Source of the DNA: Rosellinia necatrix
Lineage: Eukaryota > Ascomycota > Sordariomycetes > Xylariales > Xylariaceae
DNA length: 64,000 nt
Direction of reading: 5' to 3'
Assembly: GCA_021209875.1 (NCBI GenBank)
Contig: JAGYVD010000003.1
Location: 3,782,001-3,846,000 of the forward strand
Positions 46,441-59,600 of the stretch are shown in pieces. Both the position numbers and the translations under genes were made by a program. Every line of letters starts with the position of its first letter. The stretch's first letter is position 1. The notes under the pieces were generated by a model. That model had not been told where the DNA came from. It saw only the letters and a program-made list of their open reading frames with translations, and made no database searches.

Positions 46441-49400
46441 GTTTGCCTAACCCACAGGGTATAGTGCATCCAAGTGCCTAGGTCGACACCACCATGCCCT
46501 TGGACCGCTCCTCTACACAACAACCCCGAGTAGGCAAAACTCTACCTTCAGCCCTGCAACGTGCCCAACGTTTCGGCCCGCAGCAGCTTCCAAGGCCATT
46601 CATTGAGCCTTATTGCATAGACGTAGACGCCGCGCAAAGTCTCGCAGGCTCGCCATTGTACACCCCCGGCAACCCAACGATACTCATGTGCCGAACGGGG
46701 CCCTTGGGCGGGAATTAAAGGGCAGAGTCGGACCGCAATCATCTGGCAAGAGGGAGGCTGTGTCACATGGGCGGAGATGGGATAGTATATCACGTCGAGT
46801 TCACTCCTATCCCTTGCCCACGTCACAGGCATCCGAAGCTCGGGATGCCAATCAGCGAGATGGTTTCATCAGCCGCTATCACGGCCCCGGTCGGCCATGA
46901 CATTACGTTCTCTACATATGTGATTGGGGATAGGCGGCACGTGGATGATTGGAATTTGCAAGGCCGTAGCCTTACGAGGGGCGGTGAGACCGGATTGATG
47001 TTGTTGTTGGTATGAACCTTCACCAAATACTCACAGATCCTTCCTCTCTAGCGCCAGCCAGTATGATCAGGCAAGCCCCCCAACGCCAACCGAGAGTGCG
47101 AAGAGCCCCGGCAGCCTCCAGAGACCTATCACGGCTAAGGAAGCATGGCTAATCGCCCGGACATGCAGGCGGCTTAACTGCACGAAATCAAACAGACATG
47201 CGGAACACTCACATCCTACGGCTTATCCCTGGTGATTGGCTAAGGCTCCCACCTGATCGATCTGCACCACGCGCGTCGACCGCTTTGTACTCGGTGCTAC
47301 TTCTTCCCTTTGCAACCCTCCCTGCAGAGCTGTCAAATTTCTTTCCGCTGCCACGTTTCCACCTACCGTCCACCATCCCCACTACAGGTACAGCAAGCAC
47401 AAGCTTCGACCTGCAGGCTGTCAGCATGGCCGCAGGCACTCTGGACTGAGGTATGATCGTCATTCATTATATGCCTACCATAGGAACTATATCTTTGCTT
47501 GATCTCCCGAGAGCCTTATTGGGCCCGGAGACGCCAACCCTCTGAAGCTACCACCAAGCCAGGAGCCTCCTGCTGTTACAATATGGGAGCGTATCTACAA
47601 GTCGCCGTCTATCACAACCCACGCTAGTTTGTGTCGCTTGATATCTATATAAGGTAGCTTATCTCCAATGTGGCCGACAGGAAGTACGTGCCTACCCCTT
47701 GAGCTTGGCATGACATCTTGAATCTGGGAGCCAATGGGCCCGAAAATTACCTTCACAGGCCATGGGTATTTTTTATTTTTATTTTTATTTTTTTTATCTT
47801 TTTCGGAAATGCCTTACAATAGCTATATTCACCCCTTCCTGGCCATCCATTGGCCGAGATCGGGCCAAACGAGAGCGACCAGGCCTCGAAATATGCAACG
47901 ATTTGTTGGCTGATTTGGTCCTCAGCAGGAGACATGGCCGCCAAGCTGCAGCCATACCAGTGTAAGCTCGGTCAGTACGATATTCCCGAGACACGCATGC
48001 ATGAAATCCAGCCCAAGTGATGCAACCCAGCGCGAGGAGCAGTAGTAAGGAGCGATAGAACGAGGTCCGCCCTTATGGCCCACGATATTTTAAATTCATG
48101 TCAACATCCGTCGATTCAATGATACGCCGAGTCGTAACGAGACATTTGGGATGAGCTAGTCCTTGCGTATAGCGGCGCTAGGTGTTTGACTCTAGTAATA
48201 CGCAATGGCCACCCCTCCGACCAAAAAGAAAAAAAGGGCATGTCTAACCGGGATGGCACCATAGTAGTTGTCCGAAGGAGGCCATTCCTGCGAGGCGCGA
48301 ACCAGATTGACTTCCACCCACAATTAAAGCGGGTGGTGGTGCGCATGGTCAAGCGGGTGGTAGTGCGCGTGGTAGGCAATGCGCGTGGCGGCCCCTGATA
48401 GGCAGCAACATTATTTCATCGTGATGTGTTTTTTTTTTCATCGCCAAAATTCCTCTCGGTAGCACAACCGCCATGATAGACGACCGTAATGATACCGGAA
48501 AACCGCCATCGCCAAAGTTAAGATCCACATCGCATAAGTACCTGCGTCACTCGTAAAGACGGCCTACTTGGTCTGTGATGGGAACAGCCTGTTAGCGAAG
48601 GCCCCAACAAGAGGGCGGCACGAGATCCCAACATAGTCGCTGCCGTGTCTGCCGACGATCTGGATGCCTTTCCGAGAATGTTGATCTGATTCGCTCATGA
48701 CGTCTATGCAGGTATTATGCAAAATTTTCTAGAAAACTTCTGCTGGTGAGTGGGTCGATCGGGGGATTCTTGGCTCACTGGCATACTTTTGATACCACCT
48801 CAGTTGATCAAAGTACAGCGCCGACGCGCCTCGCCCGGTAATCGAACACCTAGACACGGCCGCGGTATGTGCTCCTCATGCCATTTCTAGTTAACATGGG
48901 TCGCCAATTTGACATCCTCCTATCGAGGAGCCACCCCAGATAATAACCCTTGCGGGCAATATAATGTGGCAAGTTATGCTTCCAAACATGTTCGAGGTAC
49001 CCCCATCGTCATGTCTCCATTCCAACTCAATCTTCGGCTACCACTATTGCTGGTGGTTGCTCCGGGTACTTGTCGTTGAACAAAGCGGGCAGCCAACCAG
49101 AGACAAGAGATGCATAAGCACAACCATTAACTTAGCCACAAGCGAAAGCAATTCCTTTGATCAACCTTCAAAAGTCTTGGCAAATGCGCGCCTCGACGGG
49201 AAAGTGTACTGTCGCGCGGTATTTGAACCATAGACCCATAGACCTACCCATTCGGGGTGCCGAGGAGCAAGACTAGGTCGATCAGCCCGCATGCTCCTTG
49301 CATTCGTACAATCTCTTCTGCATACGGAACCGATTTCCGCTCTCCCCGGTGACGAAAACCCGGTGCTGGGAGCCGGGGTCTGAAATAGGTTTTTCTTCCG

Positions 49401-52400
49401 TCCGTGGGGGGATGCCGTGACTACATGAGGAAGAAAGGGAGAACAAAAAAATATCTCTGTTGCAGCCGTGCAACGGATCAACCTCATACGATCCTAACAG
49501 AATAATATGACGAGAATCTATTATACATCGCTGTTGCGGCATTCGTCTGCGAGCGAATCGATGAATTGTCATATGTACTTGATCATCGCCATCCTCGGCA
49601 TTGGGAAATGGCCCGTCCATTCCCGAAACCTTGCCGTCTAGGTCGTTACCTCACCTACCTATTTAAGATAGATCTACTGAAAACTCTCTTTGCAAAGGGC
49701 AGATAGGCAACGGGCCATCCGCGCGGATCGTTTACCCCTCCTACATATCCGTCGCGTCGCGCATGTTTATGCAACAAAGTTATATGGTATAAACCGCGGC
49801 AGCCGCCCTCTAAGCAACAGCACCTATCCATCCATGCAGCACGGCTTGTAAGTTAGCTACGCTAGCTCAATCCTCCTCCGGGAAGTTCCACGGCCTCCAG
49901 AGTCGGTGGTTCAACAGGATGGCGTGCTGTTCATCGCATTGATTGGTTCTACATCCAGCACTGGATACACATCTGAGGCCTGGTGACAACGTCGCAGGGC
50001 ATCCTGTCGCCTGGGCCATCTAACCTAGGTAGTACCGGCAACAATGGCTCCTTGGGGAAAACCGAGGTGGCACAGCTTATGCGACGTTACCGGTGTAGTC
50101 GAACGACCCCTCAGATTTCAGCGACACCAAGAATTGGTGTTATACCAACGTTACCGGGACCGAGCTTCACCTCAGAATCCCCCGCTGTGAGCCGCAGACA
50201 CACATACCCCCAGCCGTCCGTAGCTTGGTTCGCATCAGTCATTGTGGTTATCGTCGCGAGTCACCCTCGTGACCTCTCATTCTGCCATCTCCCCCCTCAT
50301 CTCCTCATCAATCTCCACTTCCATCTGCTCACGTTGGCGCGATCACCGAGTCTGTCACCCACGGGCGGGATCTCCCGTTCGCTAGCGTGAACAGAGTCGT
50401 GAGAGACTACTGCAACGAGCGGCATAGCTTGTTCCGGATCCTCCCATACCGTCCATGTAGAATATCTCAAACACGGTGCGCGTCGCCACACCCGTTGGTT
50501 GTAGTCTTGTATAATCCATCGTGGATGGGGTCGAAACGTGCTCCCTGACCATCACTAAGAGCTACGGGCATTAGCGCCTTCGTCATGGTAGTTGGCTATG
50601 CGGCAGGCTAAATTAGACACTTTTGTCTTTCAGAACTAGGACAGGTGCCTCGACCTATTCCGTCACCGAAACCGCACTGGTCCTCGACGTTGTCCTTCTT
50701 GACTCTCATGAATATGGCGCTCAGCAATGGCTAGCTATCTTGACCATGGTATAAGTTCCCTTTCCGACATAGACCAAATTTGTACCACTTGGATTAAAGT
50801 TTTTCGCGATATCCCCTCCTGTCAAAGCGGGCAGCTCCGTTCCCTTGGCACATCATTTCGCGAACAGCTCCCAATCCGGAGCCGGGTGTCTGTTCTTGCG
50901 GCACCAGCCTCTGGGCTGCGTTGTTATGAACTGTCCCTGGCGAATACCGCTACCGACGCGCCCAGCCGGGGAGGGGGTCGTCGCGACCGCTTCCCGCGTT
51001 CTTGGCGGGCTCCCTACCAAAAAAATGGTCCATCAAATCCTCCAGGAGTGGGCACAGCTCATCGTCGGCGTCAGGCCCAGGTGTCATCCTGACGATTGCC
51101 CCGGATGTAAGCGACTACCACCTCTTCTATCCGTCAAAGATTCGAATCTATTCTAGTGTATTTGCGTGGTAGAAGTATCGGGTCGCTCCGCATTTGGCAT
51201 GCCATAGGCGAACTCAAGGCTATGTGTCGGGACCCCTTCCAGTGAGAGCCGCAGGCTATAGAACTGCGACATAGCACGTTAGATCCCGCTATGTGATTCA
51301 AAAAGTAACACTATTTCTATAATGAAATCTTGCGCGAGATAGATAATAGCTTTCATGGAGAGCGCTACCCTCGCGAAGCCGTAACACCTCTCCACGCATC
51401 ACCCGGGGTGGATTTAATAATATCAGAGCGAGCGTACGTCGTCAATATTACCCAGTATCAGCGTCGTCCTAATATTTGGGGTCATGGCCCGTTAATACAT
51501 CGTTTTTATATTTACTTCTAAAATGTAGAAAGCCTAGGCTATTATCCCGGCTTAAAATGAACGTTCATATAATTGACACGAAATGGGAGGGAGCGACACT
51601 AGAGTTCACGTACTGCTAAACAGAGGTTCATATTGAAACCCTGGAGTTTTGGCCTTGTATCTTCCGTCTAGTTTTCAATCACTACGTCGGTTGCGTCTAA
51701 TCTGGCTGGTGGACTGTTTGGATATCTCAGTATTTGGACCATTTTCAGCCTGGCCAGCGGAACTAGAAATGTGACGGAAGAATATCTAAGGCCTTGGAAT
51801 GTCGTGGGCTCCCTATAAAAGATTGCTAAAGCGCCCGTGGAGATCATGAAACATCTGGGTCGCAGTATCATCACGTAAAATCAATCCCCTTCCTCCCTCC
51901 TTTTTTTCTCTCTCACGGAGAGGGAAAAAAAAAAAGACATTGAAACAGTTTCAAATTTCTAAGGTGTTGGATTGATGGTACTAAACTTGAGGCAAGGGGC
52001 AAGTTCTTCGGAAGATTAGAGCGCGTTGGCAGCAATACCAATCGAGGGATTATCTGCATATATAGTTCAGACAATGGAATTCGGGCGATTTTAACCACTT
52101 CCCAATATTTCATCGTGCGGATATCAAGTCTGTTATTTCTCACCTAGCATATTTTCGAGCTGGCGGGGAGCAAGCAATGCATATAAGGAAGGGCTCGATT
52201 CCTTTCATAGGGGAGTTTATTGGAAATGTGATAACTATGAGATAATCCTTAGCTAAAACTGGAATGCTGGATGACTGTGAAAACACGCCGCGAAATATTG
52301 CCCACGTGGTGATAACTGCCAGAGGCCATTCATTATACATCACGATAGTGTTGTGAACGTTACAAAGCATAGAGGCGGTAGGTATTAGATAAAAAAAATA

Positions 52401-53246
52401 AAAATCCGATAGAAATTCTACAGTCTCTTGCCCTTGCTCTCATTTGTCCTTAGTTAACGCGCGATAGACTTGTCAGTTCTTATAACTAGGTTACTCCTTA
52501 ACTTCTTCACATGTCCATGAGTTCTATATAGCTTCATTAAACCGCTAGTAGTATTTACTATACGGAGGAAGTGCGTGCCAGAGAGATATTTATATCATGG
52601 TCGAGGAACGCAATGACATCCATGGTCTCCTCACCGGAGTTTTGTAAGTTGATCCTTGGGGATTTGGTTTGTCATATGTACACGCACGCAGCTTTGGGAT
52701 GTCGATGGACCTCGATGGACCTCGATCTCCTAGGAGTCTGAATGTTCCAAGAATCTAGATCCTCTATAGATCCGAATCTATTGAATCCGCATTTCATTGA
52801 TTTATTTTATTGACCTGCATATCTGGGGTTGATTTTAGAGCATTAGAATAGACAAAATGAATAACCTCAATAAGTCGAAGGGTAGCATTACCATTTTGCA
52901 GTGTTGATCGTTGAGGGTTGCCCCTAGTCAGCGCCTCGTAGAGGGCTTCTTAGCACGGTCCTCGGATCCTGGCGTTCCCTGTTGTAGTGCATAAGAAATG
53001 CAATCAATATATCTCCACCACTTCCTCTTTGATTCGCAAATGCATGTTTCGAAATACCAAGTGTTATTTGTAGCATGTCGCATCTTCCCCGCATACGTCG
53101 TAGTAATCAGCTGATTATTCTGTGACGCAGTAGTTGGTATTTAATCCGTGTATTTGTTGCGGCCCGAACCTTTTTCTGCTTGCTCCTTTCACCTGTTGAT
53201 CAGTGTATAGTTTAAATTACATCGGGGACCTTCCGGATATTACATC
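46441..53246. other. Gene desert, last part
   Basis: 6.8 kb with many short overlapping ORFs (for example 46767-47015, 49983-50390, 50727-51156) but no recognisable domain, plausible splice chain or sustained codon bias. Contains a (TTTTTA)n run (47768-47804). AT content rises from about 51.1 kb to 53.2 kb, just before the GC-rich methyltransferase gene. Confidence 0.5.
47768..47804. repeat. (TTTTTA)n microsatellite
   Basis: Four to five TTTTTA-type units and a T run, the same repeat type as at 11303-11338. Confidence 0.85.
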
Positions 53247-54127
53247 ATGGCAGACGTTGTGACAGTTGTGAAGCAGGATTACGCCAAAGAGGCGAACAAC
53301 TACGAGACGTACTGGTCGGGGTCCTCTGTTCCTTTCGCGCGCCTCGACGTGGAGCTCTTCGTCTCAGCGCTCGGTCAAGCGACGGGCGAAACGGTTCTCG
53401 ATCGTAAGTGACCCTTCTCGCCATCTCTCCGCTATCTCAGGCACCTTATCCCCCGATCGGGCTCGAACGATGAATTGCGCCCGGGCGACGAGCACTGACT
53501 CCGGGTATCGCAGTGGCTGGCGGCTCGGGAATAAAAGCCCGTGTCGCTCTCGATGCCGGGGCGGCAGCCATAGACATCGTCGATATCTCGGGGGAGATGA
53601 TCCGGGAGGGCAAAAAGGTAGAGGAGGGCCTCGGCCGCAACAAGATCCGCTGGTTCGAGGCCGACATCACGAAGCCGCTCGACCACCTCCCCTTGCACCC
53701 GCAGTACGACATCGTCCTGGCCCATTGGGCCTTCGACCACGCAGAGAACATGGCCGCGCTCGAGGGCATGTTTTGCAACGTCGTGAGCCACATGAAACCG
53801 GGCGGGCGGTTCTTCGGGGTCCGGTGCTGCGATCCACGTGCACCGGCCATGACGTCGGGGGAGGTTGGCGTCACCTTCAAGGACTTCGAGAAAATCCCGG
53901 GGGGGCTGAAGTTCCGGTACGCCTTTGGCTCGGGCACCGTCATCGACGCCACAAGCATGGAGCTGACCTACTCGGGCTCCACGGAGATTTACGAGAGGCA
54001 CGGGCTGGTTGATGTGCAGATCGAGCCCTACGAGAATGCCCCGGTCGTGAAGGAGAGCCCCGAGCTCTGGGAGTCATTCCTCCAGCAGCCCGGCGCTGCC
54101 TTGGTGAAGGCTACCAAGAAATTGTAG
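53247..54127 (+). CDS. Class I SAM-dependent methyltransferase
   Basis: Exons 53247-53403 and 53514-54127 (110-bp intron, GTAAGT...CGCAG, phase 1) give 256 residues. The Rossmann-type core is visible. Motif I is ETVLDLAGGSGIKA (about residues 47-60), with AGG where the family usually has GCG. An acidic strand-2 end follows (IDIVDIS), then FEADITKP (motif II-like) and YDIVLAHWAFDH (motif IV-like, about residues 119-130), and a HMKPGGRFFG post-motif. It starts MADVVTVVKQDYAKEANNYETYW, a typical N-cap for small-molecule methyltransferases such as the UbiE/COQ5-like superfamily. The substrate cannot be read from sequence. No biosynthetic gene cluster surrounds it. Its coding sequence is clearly richer in G and C than the AT-rich flanks, with C/G-ending codons. 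The intron shows that it is a functional eukaryotic gene rather than fresh bacterial DNA. Confidence 0.88.
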
Positions 54128-54944
54128 TTGGAATCGGGATTTCGCAAAGGAGGTTTTGCAGACGAACTTTTGTGAGGGGATTTCCCATGACTTCAAGTTG
54201 CCAAGGTTTTGTATTTCATGTTTGAATTTAGAAGATGGCCTAGAGCCGAACCTCCCTCCTTCTTTAGTAGTGCCTGCCTACCAACCCATTACCTTGGGGT
54301 ACCAAGCACCTAGCTACCTATAAGTACCTACCTGATAACTACCTAGGTACCTATCTAAACACCTCAACACCCTCGCATTGGTCTGTGCTTAAGTACCCAC
54401 CTACCCAGGTAGGGAGGTACCTGATATACACGTGTATGTAAGTATTCAATTCAGGCTCATCAAGTTTCCTTTCCCCCTTTGCTTTACTCCCGTTTTAAAA
54501 CCCCTTGACTTATGCACGTAGCATTAAGCAAACCATCAAACACCGTGATGGCCCGAGTTATTGTGCTATTTCGTAAATTGGGTAGAAAACAGGTAACGAA
54601 CTAAAATTTAACATGGCAGCATTGTAACCGGACTAGGCACTGAGCTGAGATCCTTAGGCATCCGGTTCACATACAAATTTCATGTAACTAACTATAACAT
54701 TGGCTAACGACGCCTTTGCCTTACCTACCGATCAAGGTAAACTTTGCAGGTGTATTTACTTATGCGCCGTCAATCGTGACCACAACTGTTCCGAGGCTCC
54801 AATGTAGGGGCATGGCATCGCGACAGCTGTAGTATAGCGGACACATCCAAATGATGGCGGCTATCGTCATACGTCCGTCATCCCATGCTAATCCTGTGCT
54901 AATCCTATGCTATGATGTCGCGATATGCCCTATGCAGGGTTGCA

Positions 54945-55000
54945 GCCATCGCTGCCATCGCCATCGTTATTGTCATCGCCATCGCCATCCTTGTCGTCGC
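54945..55000. repeat. (GCCATC)n-like tandem repeat
   Basis: About eight imperfect ATCGCC/CCATCG hexamers followed by a CATCC-TTGTCGTCG change of unit. Confidence 0.75.
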
Positions 55001-55960
55001 GGGCTCGCACAACTCTCAACAGTAAATCCGAATGAGTGGATGTACTTAAGTATAAGCTAACCTGGCAATAATGCTTTCCCAATCAATTCGCGAAAGCCGC
55101 TCTCTTATTCATTTTGAAGCTGTTTCGTCTCGAACAAACACAGGTGCGCGAGCATGAGCTTGTCGAGTCAACCCGACACGGTCGCACCCTTCTGCGTCAA
55201 ATGAGTTCCCGTTGGCGACTGTCATCCGCCCCATGACGGCATCCGTCGACAAGCTCAGAGATCCTCTATTCACCAAGTTTTTAGAATGAAGATGTCACAT
55301 GTGGGACCATCTTGAACGTGGTGTAGGACGGGATGAGTCGGTGTGGGAGGGAAGCTCGGACCTAGTCTAAGACATTTTGAAGTATTAGAAGCTTGGGGAG
55401 CTTCGCAAATACCGCTAGAGAATCCTCTGTTCACTAATGCTATCATTGGTTGAGCAGACAAAAACTTCCTTTGATCTTTATCCAGCGATTCATGTCCGAA
55501 TAGAACCCCAGCTTGGAGTCTTGTCTTCATACGACAACCTAATCGTAACACCTATTTCTATATTTAATTGTGAAGCCCGCCCCTTTATTGAGAAGATGAT
55601 TCGATAACGTGACACTGTGAAATACTATCAATGTGCGACTCCATACAATGCTATCAATCCCGCCAAGGGAGATATTAGGACAATGTCGGAAATAGTTAAT
55701 TCGTGGACATTGTGTCCGTCGCGCCAACGAGAGACACCCCTATGAAGAAATGCCCGAGGGTTGACAGGCCAAAGGAGTGTCCCTATCTGGGACCCAATGT
55801 CCGGGCTAAAATAGGCTGGGTATGGGTTGCTGGTAAGGGCATAGCGAGCCCTACAGCCCGATTACATCACGGGACCACACAACTCACCTTGGCCTCAGTC
55901 ATCAGGGGACCTCGCAGGTCCAGTTAAGGCAACAAGCCCGAACTCGTGGGTCAAGCAAAC

Positions 55961-56000
55961 TTTTTTATTTTTTATTTTTTTTTTTAAAAAAAAAAAAAAA
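55961..56000. repeat. T-run followed by A-run (AT hairpin)
   Basis: TTTTTTATTTTTTA-type units running directly into at least 11 T and then 15 A, flanked by CCCGAAC on the left and GTTCGG on the right. It can fold into a long AT stem. Confidence 0.8.
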
Positions 56001-56629
56001 GTTCGGCCCTGGCAACTGGAGACAAGGGATTTCGTCCGCCTGTCTCCTTAGCCCCCGGTTCTTAGTACCGACCTGCCGAAATATACTACTTCATCAGGGA
56101 AAGTAATGATATTTAGGGCGACGTGGTAGGTGAGACGCGAGGGCGCGTACCGGTACCTCCAGTACTTCCACGTTGGTAGGGATGGCGGGCCACGTTCCGC
56201 AGGGATACTGGCGGGATGCCCTGCATGAGGATGTGATCAGGTGATTTTCAAATTCGGGAGGACCCGTGACCAACTTTGCCCATTGGACAGCCCGGGGAAC
56301 CTGGTAACATCCTACGCTAACCCTATAATCATATCGAAAGGAAGATAGTGGGGGAGGGGCAATGGTGAGCGGTGAGTCGATTTCGCGTCTGTATCGTCCA
56401 ATAGCTTCAAGTTTCCGCCGTCAGGTTGACCTCGGGGAGCCGTGAATACCAATGGTCTAGACACGAGATAACCTAATATCTAGCTACCGGCTTAGACAGA
56501 ATCCTGAAAGCTCCACTATATATCGCGTAGCTCGGTCGTGACATTAGATAGTGAGAAGAATAAAGGGGGCGGCGGGGAGGGGAAAAGAAGGTTTCACAAA
56601 ACTAGTTTGTCGACATTGCTACTATCCAT

Positions 56630-59600
56630 TTACCCGAAATTGATGCTACTAACACCGCTCCCGAACACGGTGTCTCGTCTCTCTTTTCTATCCCACACAA
56701 CCGCCCCATCGCTCTTTCGCTTGAAGTATAAGATCCGGTGCTGTGGAATGAATTCCTCATCTGTCTGTTCCGATTTCCACGCGTCAAGCGCCCTCTCCTT
56801 TGTACCCAAGAACCGGTCTTCGTAGCCTACAATATAATCACCGCTATCCATGTTTGGGTCCCAACGGATTCTGTTGATGACGTCAGCCGAAGAGCGAAAC
56901 TTGCCGCTGTAGGCTGGGCGTGGGGGTCGGTCTGCTGTTATCGCTCCTTTCCTAGACTTTGACTTTCCGTGAAGTGCTTCCAAACCATCGAGGCCCTCGC
57001 TGTCAGAGCCAAGCATGTCTTCTTCTTCGTCTTCTTCTTCTTCCTCTTCGAATTCGTCGTCACCAACCGTGTATTCGCCCCACTCGCGGTTGTCAAGCTG
57101 CACCGTCCCAAGTTCTGACCGATTGATAAGCGATGCACTCATCCATGAGGTGTTGGAGTTAAAATATTTCTCGTCACCCCGAATCTGTCCTTCAAATTTC
57201 TGTAGGGCGGCATGTAACGAGCTGAGCGTGGCTTTCATGTCATCTTTCGACATTGGCGCTCCGTTGGATCCGTCGTACTTATCTAATCCGATTAAGTAGT
57301 AGCCTTGATAGTCCGTTTCATTTCCGGAGACATCTTCGTTGACGAATCGTGCAGGCCAGATCCGGGCGTGGATACCCGGAAGGCGCCTATTAAGGTCTAT
57401 ATTTATATTAGCGATATCCTAATGAGTCGAGTTGAGGCTATATTTACCAACTAAAAGCATTACACATCTAGATTCTAGCCAGCCAACAAAGCCGCTCCCC
57501 TTTGCTAACGAAACCCCCCAAAACTGGGCGTCAATCTTAATGAAAGTCTTGAAAGCGACTAAAAATTCTGTAGGTCCATGATTCTCGCTGAGGAATCTTG
57601 TCCACGTCATGCCATCTTGTGACAGAAATTTATTCGCCCGCTCGAACTCGCTAGAAATTGTCCTTACGGAGGGTAGAGATGCATTAAGCGCCGTGTTGAG
57701 GCTGGGGGGGTGGAAGCCGAGGATGGCTATTGGTTCTCTAGTCGTGCGTACATAGCGAAGTTGCTTATGGAAGAATGGGTCGAATGCTACCTGCGCACTC
57801 CAATCGAACTGAGAATAATGATGAAAGAAAGTAGTTAGAATAGATGGCAAAGAAACCAACACGCCGTCGTGTGACAACAGCTTGCACACTCTGGATAACA
57901 GAACCGAGATCTGTATTCCGCTTAACAGCCCGAATTTAGCTGAGTAAAGCCCACGCTGTTTTGCCCAGTACCTGATGAGGTGGTAAGCAGTTCGAAAAGA
58001 GGCATAGTCAGGAATTGTTCGCCGAATATAATACATATCCCTTGCTGGTTTCAGTTTGGCCAAGGTCTGAGTTGGTAAAGCAAAGATAGGGTCGGAAGCA
58101 GGCAGCCTCATGACGTGTGGCCAAGCCTCGGAAATGCTTGTTGACGGGCAGTATTGCAGGTCCATCTTGACATCTAGGACCTCGAGCTCAAGCATGATAC
58201 CAGAGTGGGCATTTACTCTCCGCCGAAGCCTGATACCCCTATCCTCGGCCTTGCGAATCCTCTGCGTAGCAAGCGTAAAAAACGTTTTGGCGCTAATAGG
58301 CCCAATGCAAAGACAGTCAATATCCGATGATGCTGACCAAACACCGAGTCCGTAGGACCCAACTGGAACGAGAACAAAGGTGGGATTCCCTCGAGCTGTG
58401 GAAACGTCGTTATCTAGCACGACCGCCCTCAACAGCTCTAAGGCTTCTTTCCGTTTCACGGCATCGAGCTGCGAAGGAAAGATGTCCAGTTCATCGAGGC
58501 AGCTCTTGAGCTCGGAAACATTGCTGAGGGGCTCTGGGGCTGGTCTGAGTTGAACCGACGCAGAGAGTTTGGAGGCATCTTCCAATGCGTTGCCGTCTTC
58601 CGGCCGATTGATCTTTACAGAACATCTGACCCCCCAGTGATCACTAGCATACGATGTTGTGTTCTCTTGTGTGTCTTCGAAGTCGCCCGAGGTTCCTTCA
58701 TGGGACTGAGCTGGTTTTCGGCCAAACGTGGCAAAATTAGTAACAATGAAATCCTCTCCTTTCACGAGTATCCGGTCATATCGCTGAGGTCTGTTATTGA
58801 ACCCGCTGCCAACAATGTCCGCGGCCAAATCGTTGACCGTGGGATCAAATGTTGCCCCCTGCTCCCCTTCGAAGATTTCTGTTTGTCGTTCGAGGTCCTG
58901 TTCGGAATCCATGAGATCACCAAAGCGGACTCGGGCGGATGTCCAGGCGTCTACTAATCCGGCATTGGTTAGTATATTCTCGAGTCCCTTAAGATAAGCA
59001 ACTGTTTGCGATGAGATGGCTTTCTTCTTATATGCTGTTTCGATCGTGTAAGCGCTGCTAGTAATGTTAAAGTCACCAGCAACGATCCAAGGGTTTTGAG
59101 GATGGTTCTCTAATAAATGGGCAACAAGGGCCTGAAGCTCCAATTTCTTCGACGAAACAGAACCATCGGTGAGGCCGCATGTTAAATGCACGGTTGATAG
59201 AATAGTCGGGATAAAGATATCTCCGTCTTGTTTTCCGATATCCATGAATTTCACAATCATAGAGCCCTTGTGGCGTCGGTAGAATGATAGCCAACTCCAG
59301 GTGAAAGGCCGCCTACTAAATACCACGACATTCAGGTGGCTGGGAAGTGGTTCTATATCGTCTTGGTCGGGTGGTCCATGGCTAACGAACTGGTAGTGTT
59401 CGCGGATCTCATTATTCTGACAAATAAATGACAGGAAGTCATCAGTAACTTCCTGCAAGACAAGAACGTCGGACAGGATTGCCGGCTGGAGGATATTCCG
59501 GACAATGAAGGGATATCTAGCGGTTGAAGGGGGGTATTTGAACTCCGCCAAAACATTGTAACTCGCGATTGCCAAAGAGCCTGAGCCGCCTTGGCGGTTC

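Larger units (their letters stand above)
54128..56629. other. Intergenic spacer with repeats
   Basis: CCTAGG/GGTA words (54280-54440), a GCCATC-type array (54945-55000), and a T-run/A-run inverted structure (55961-56000). No gene supported. Confidence 0.55.

Noticed and set aside
46494..47450. Cluster of 70-95 codon ORFs on both strands
   Set aside because: Overlapping frames with no recognisable protein and no consistent splice chain.
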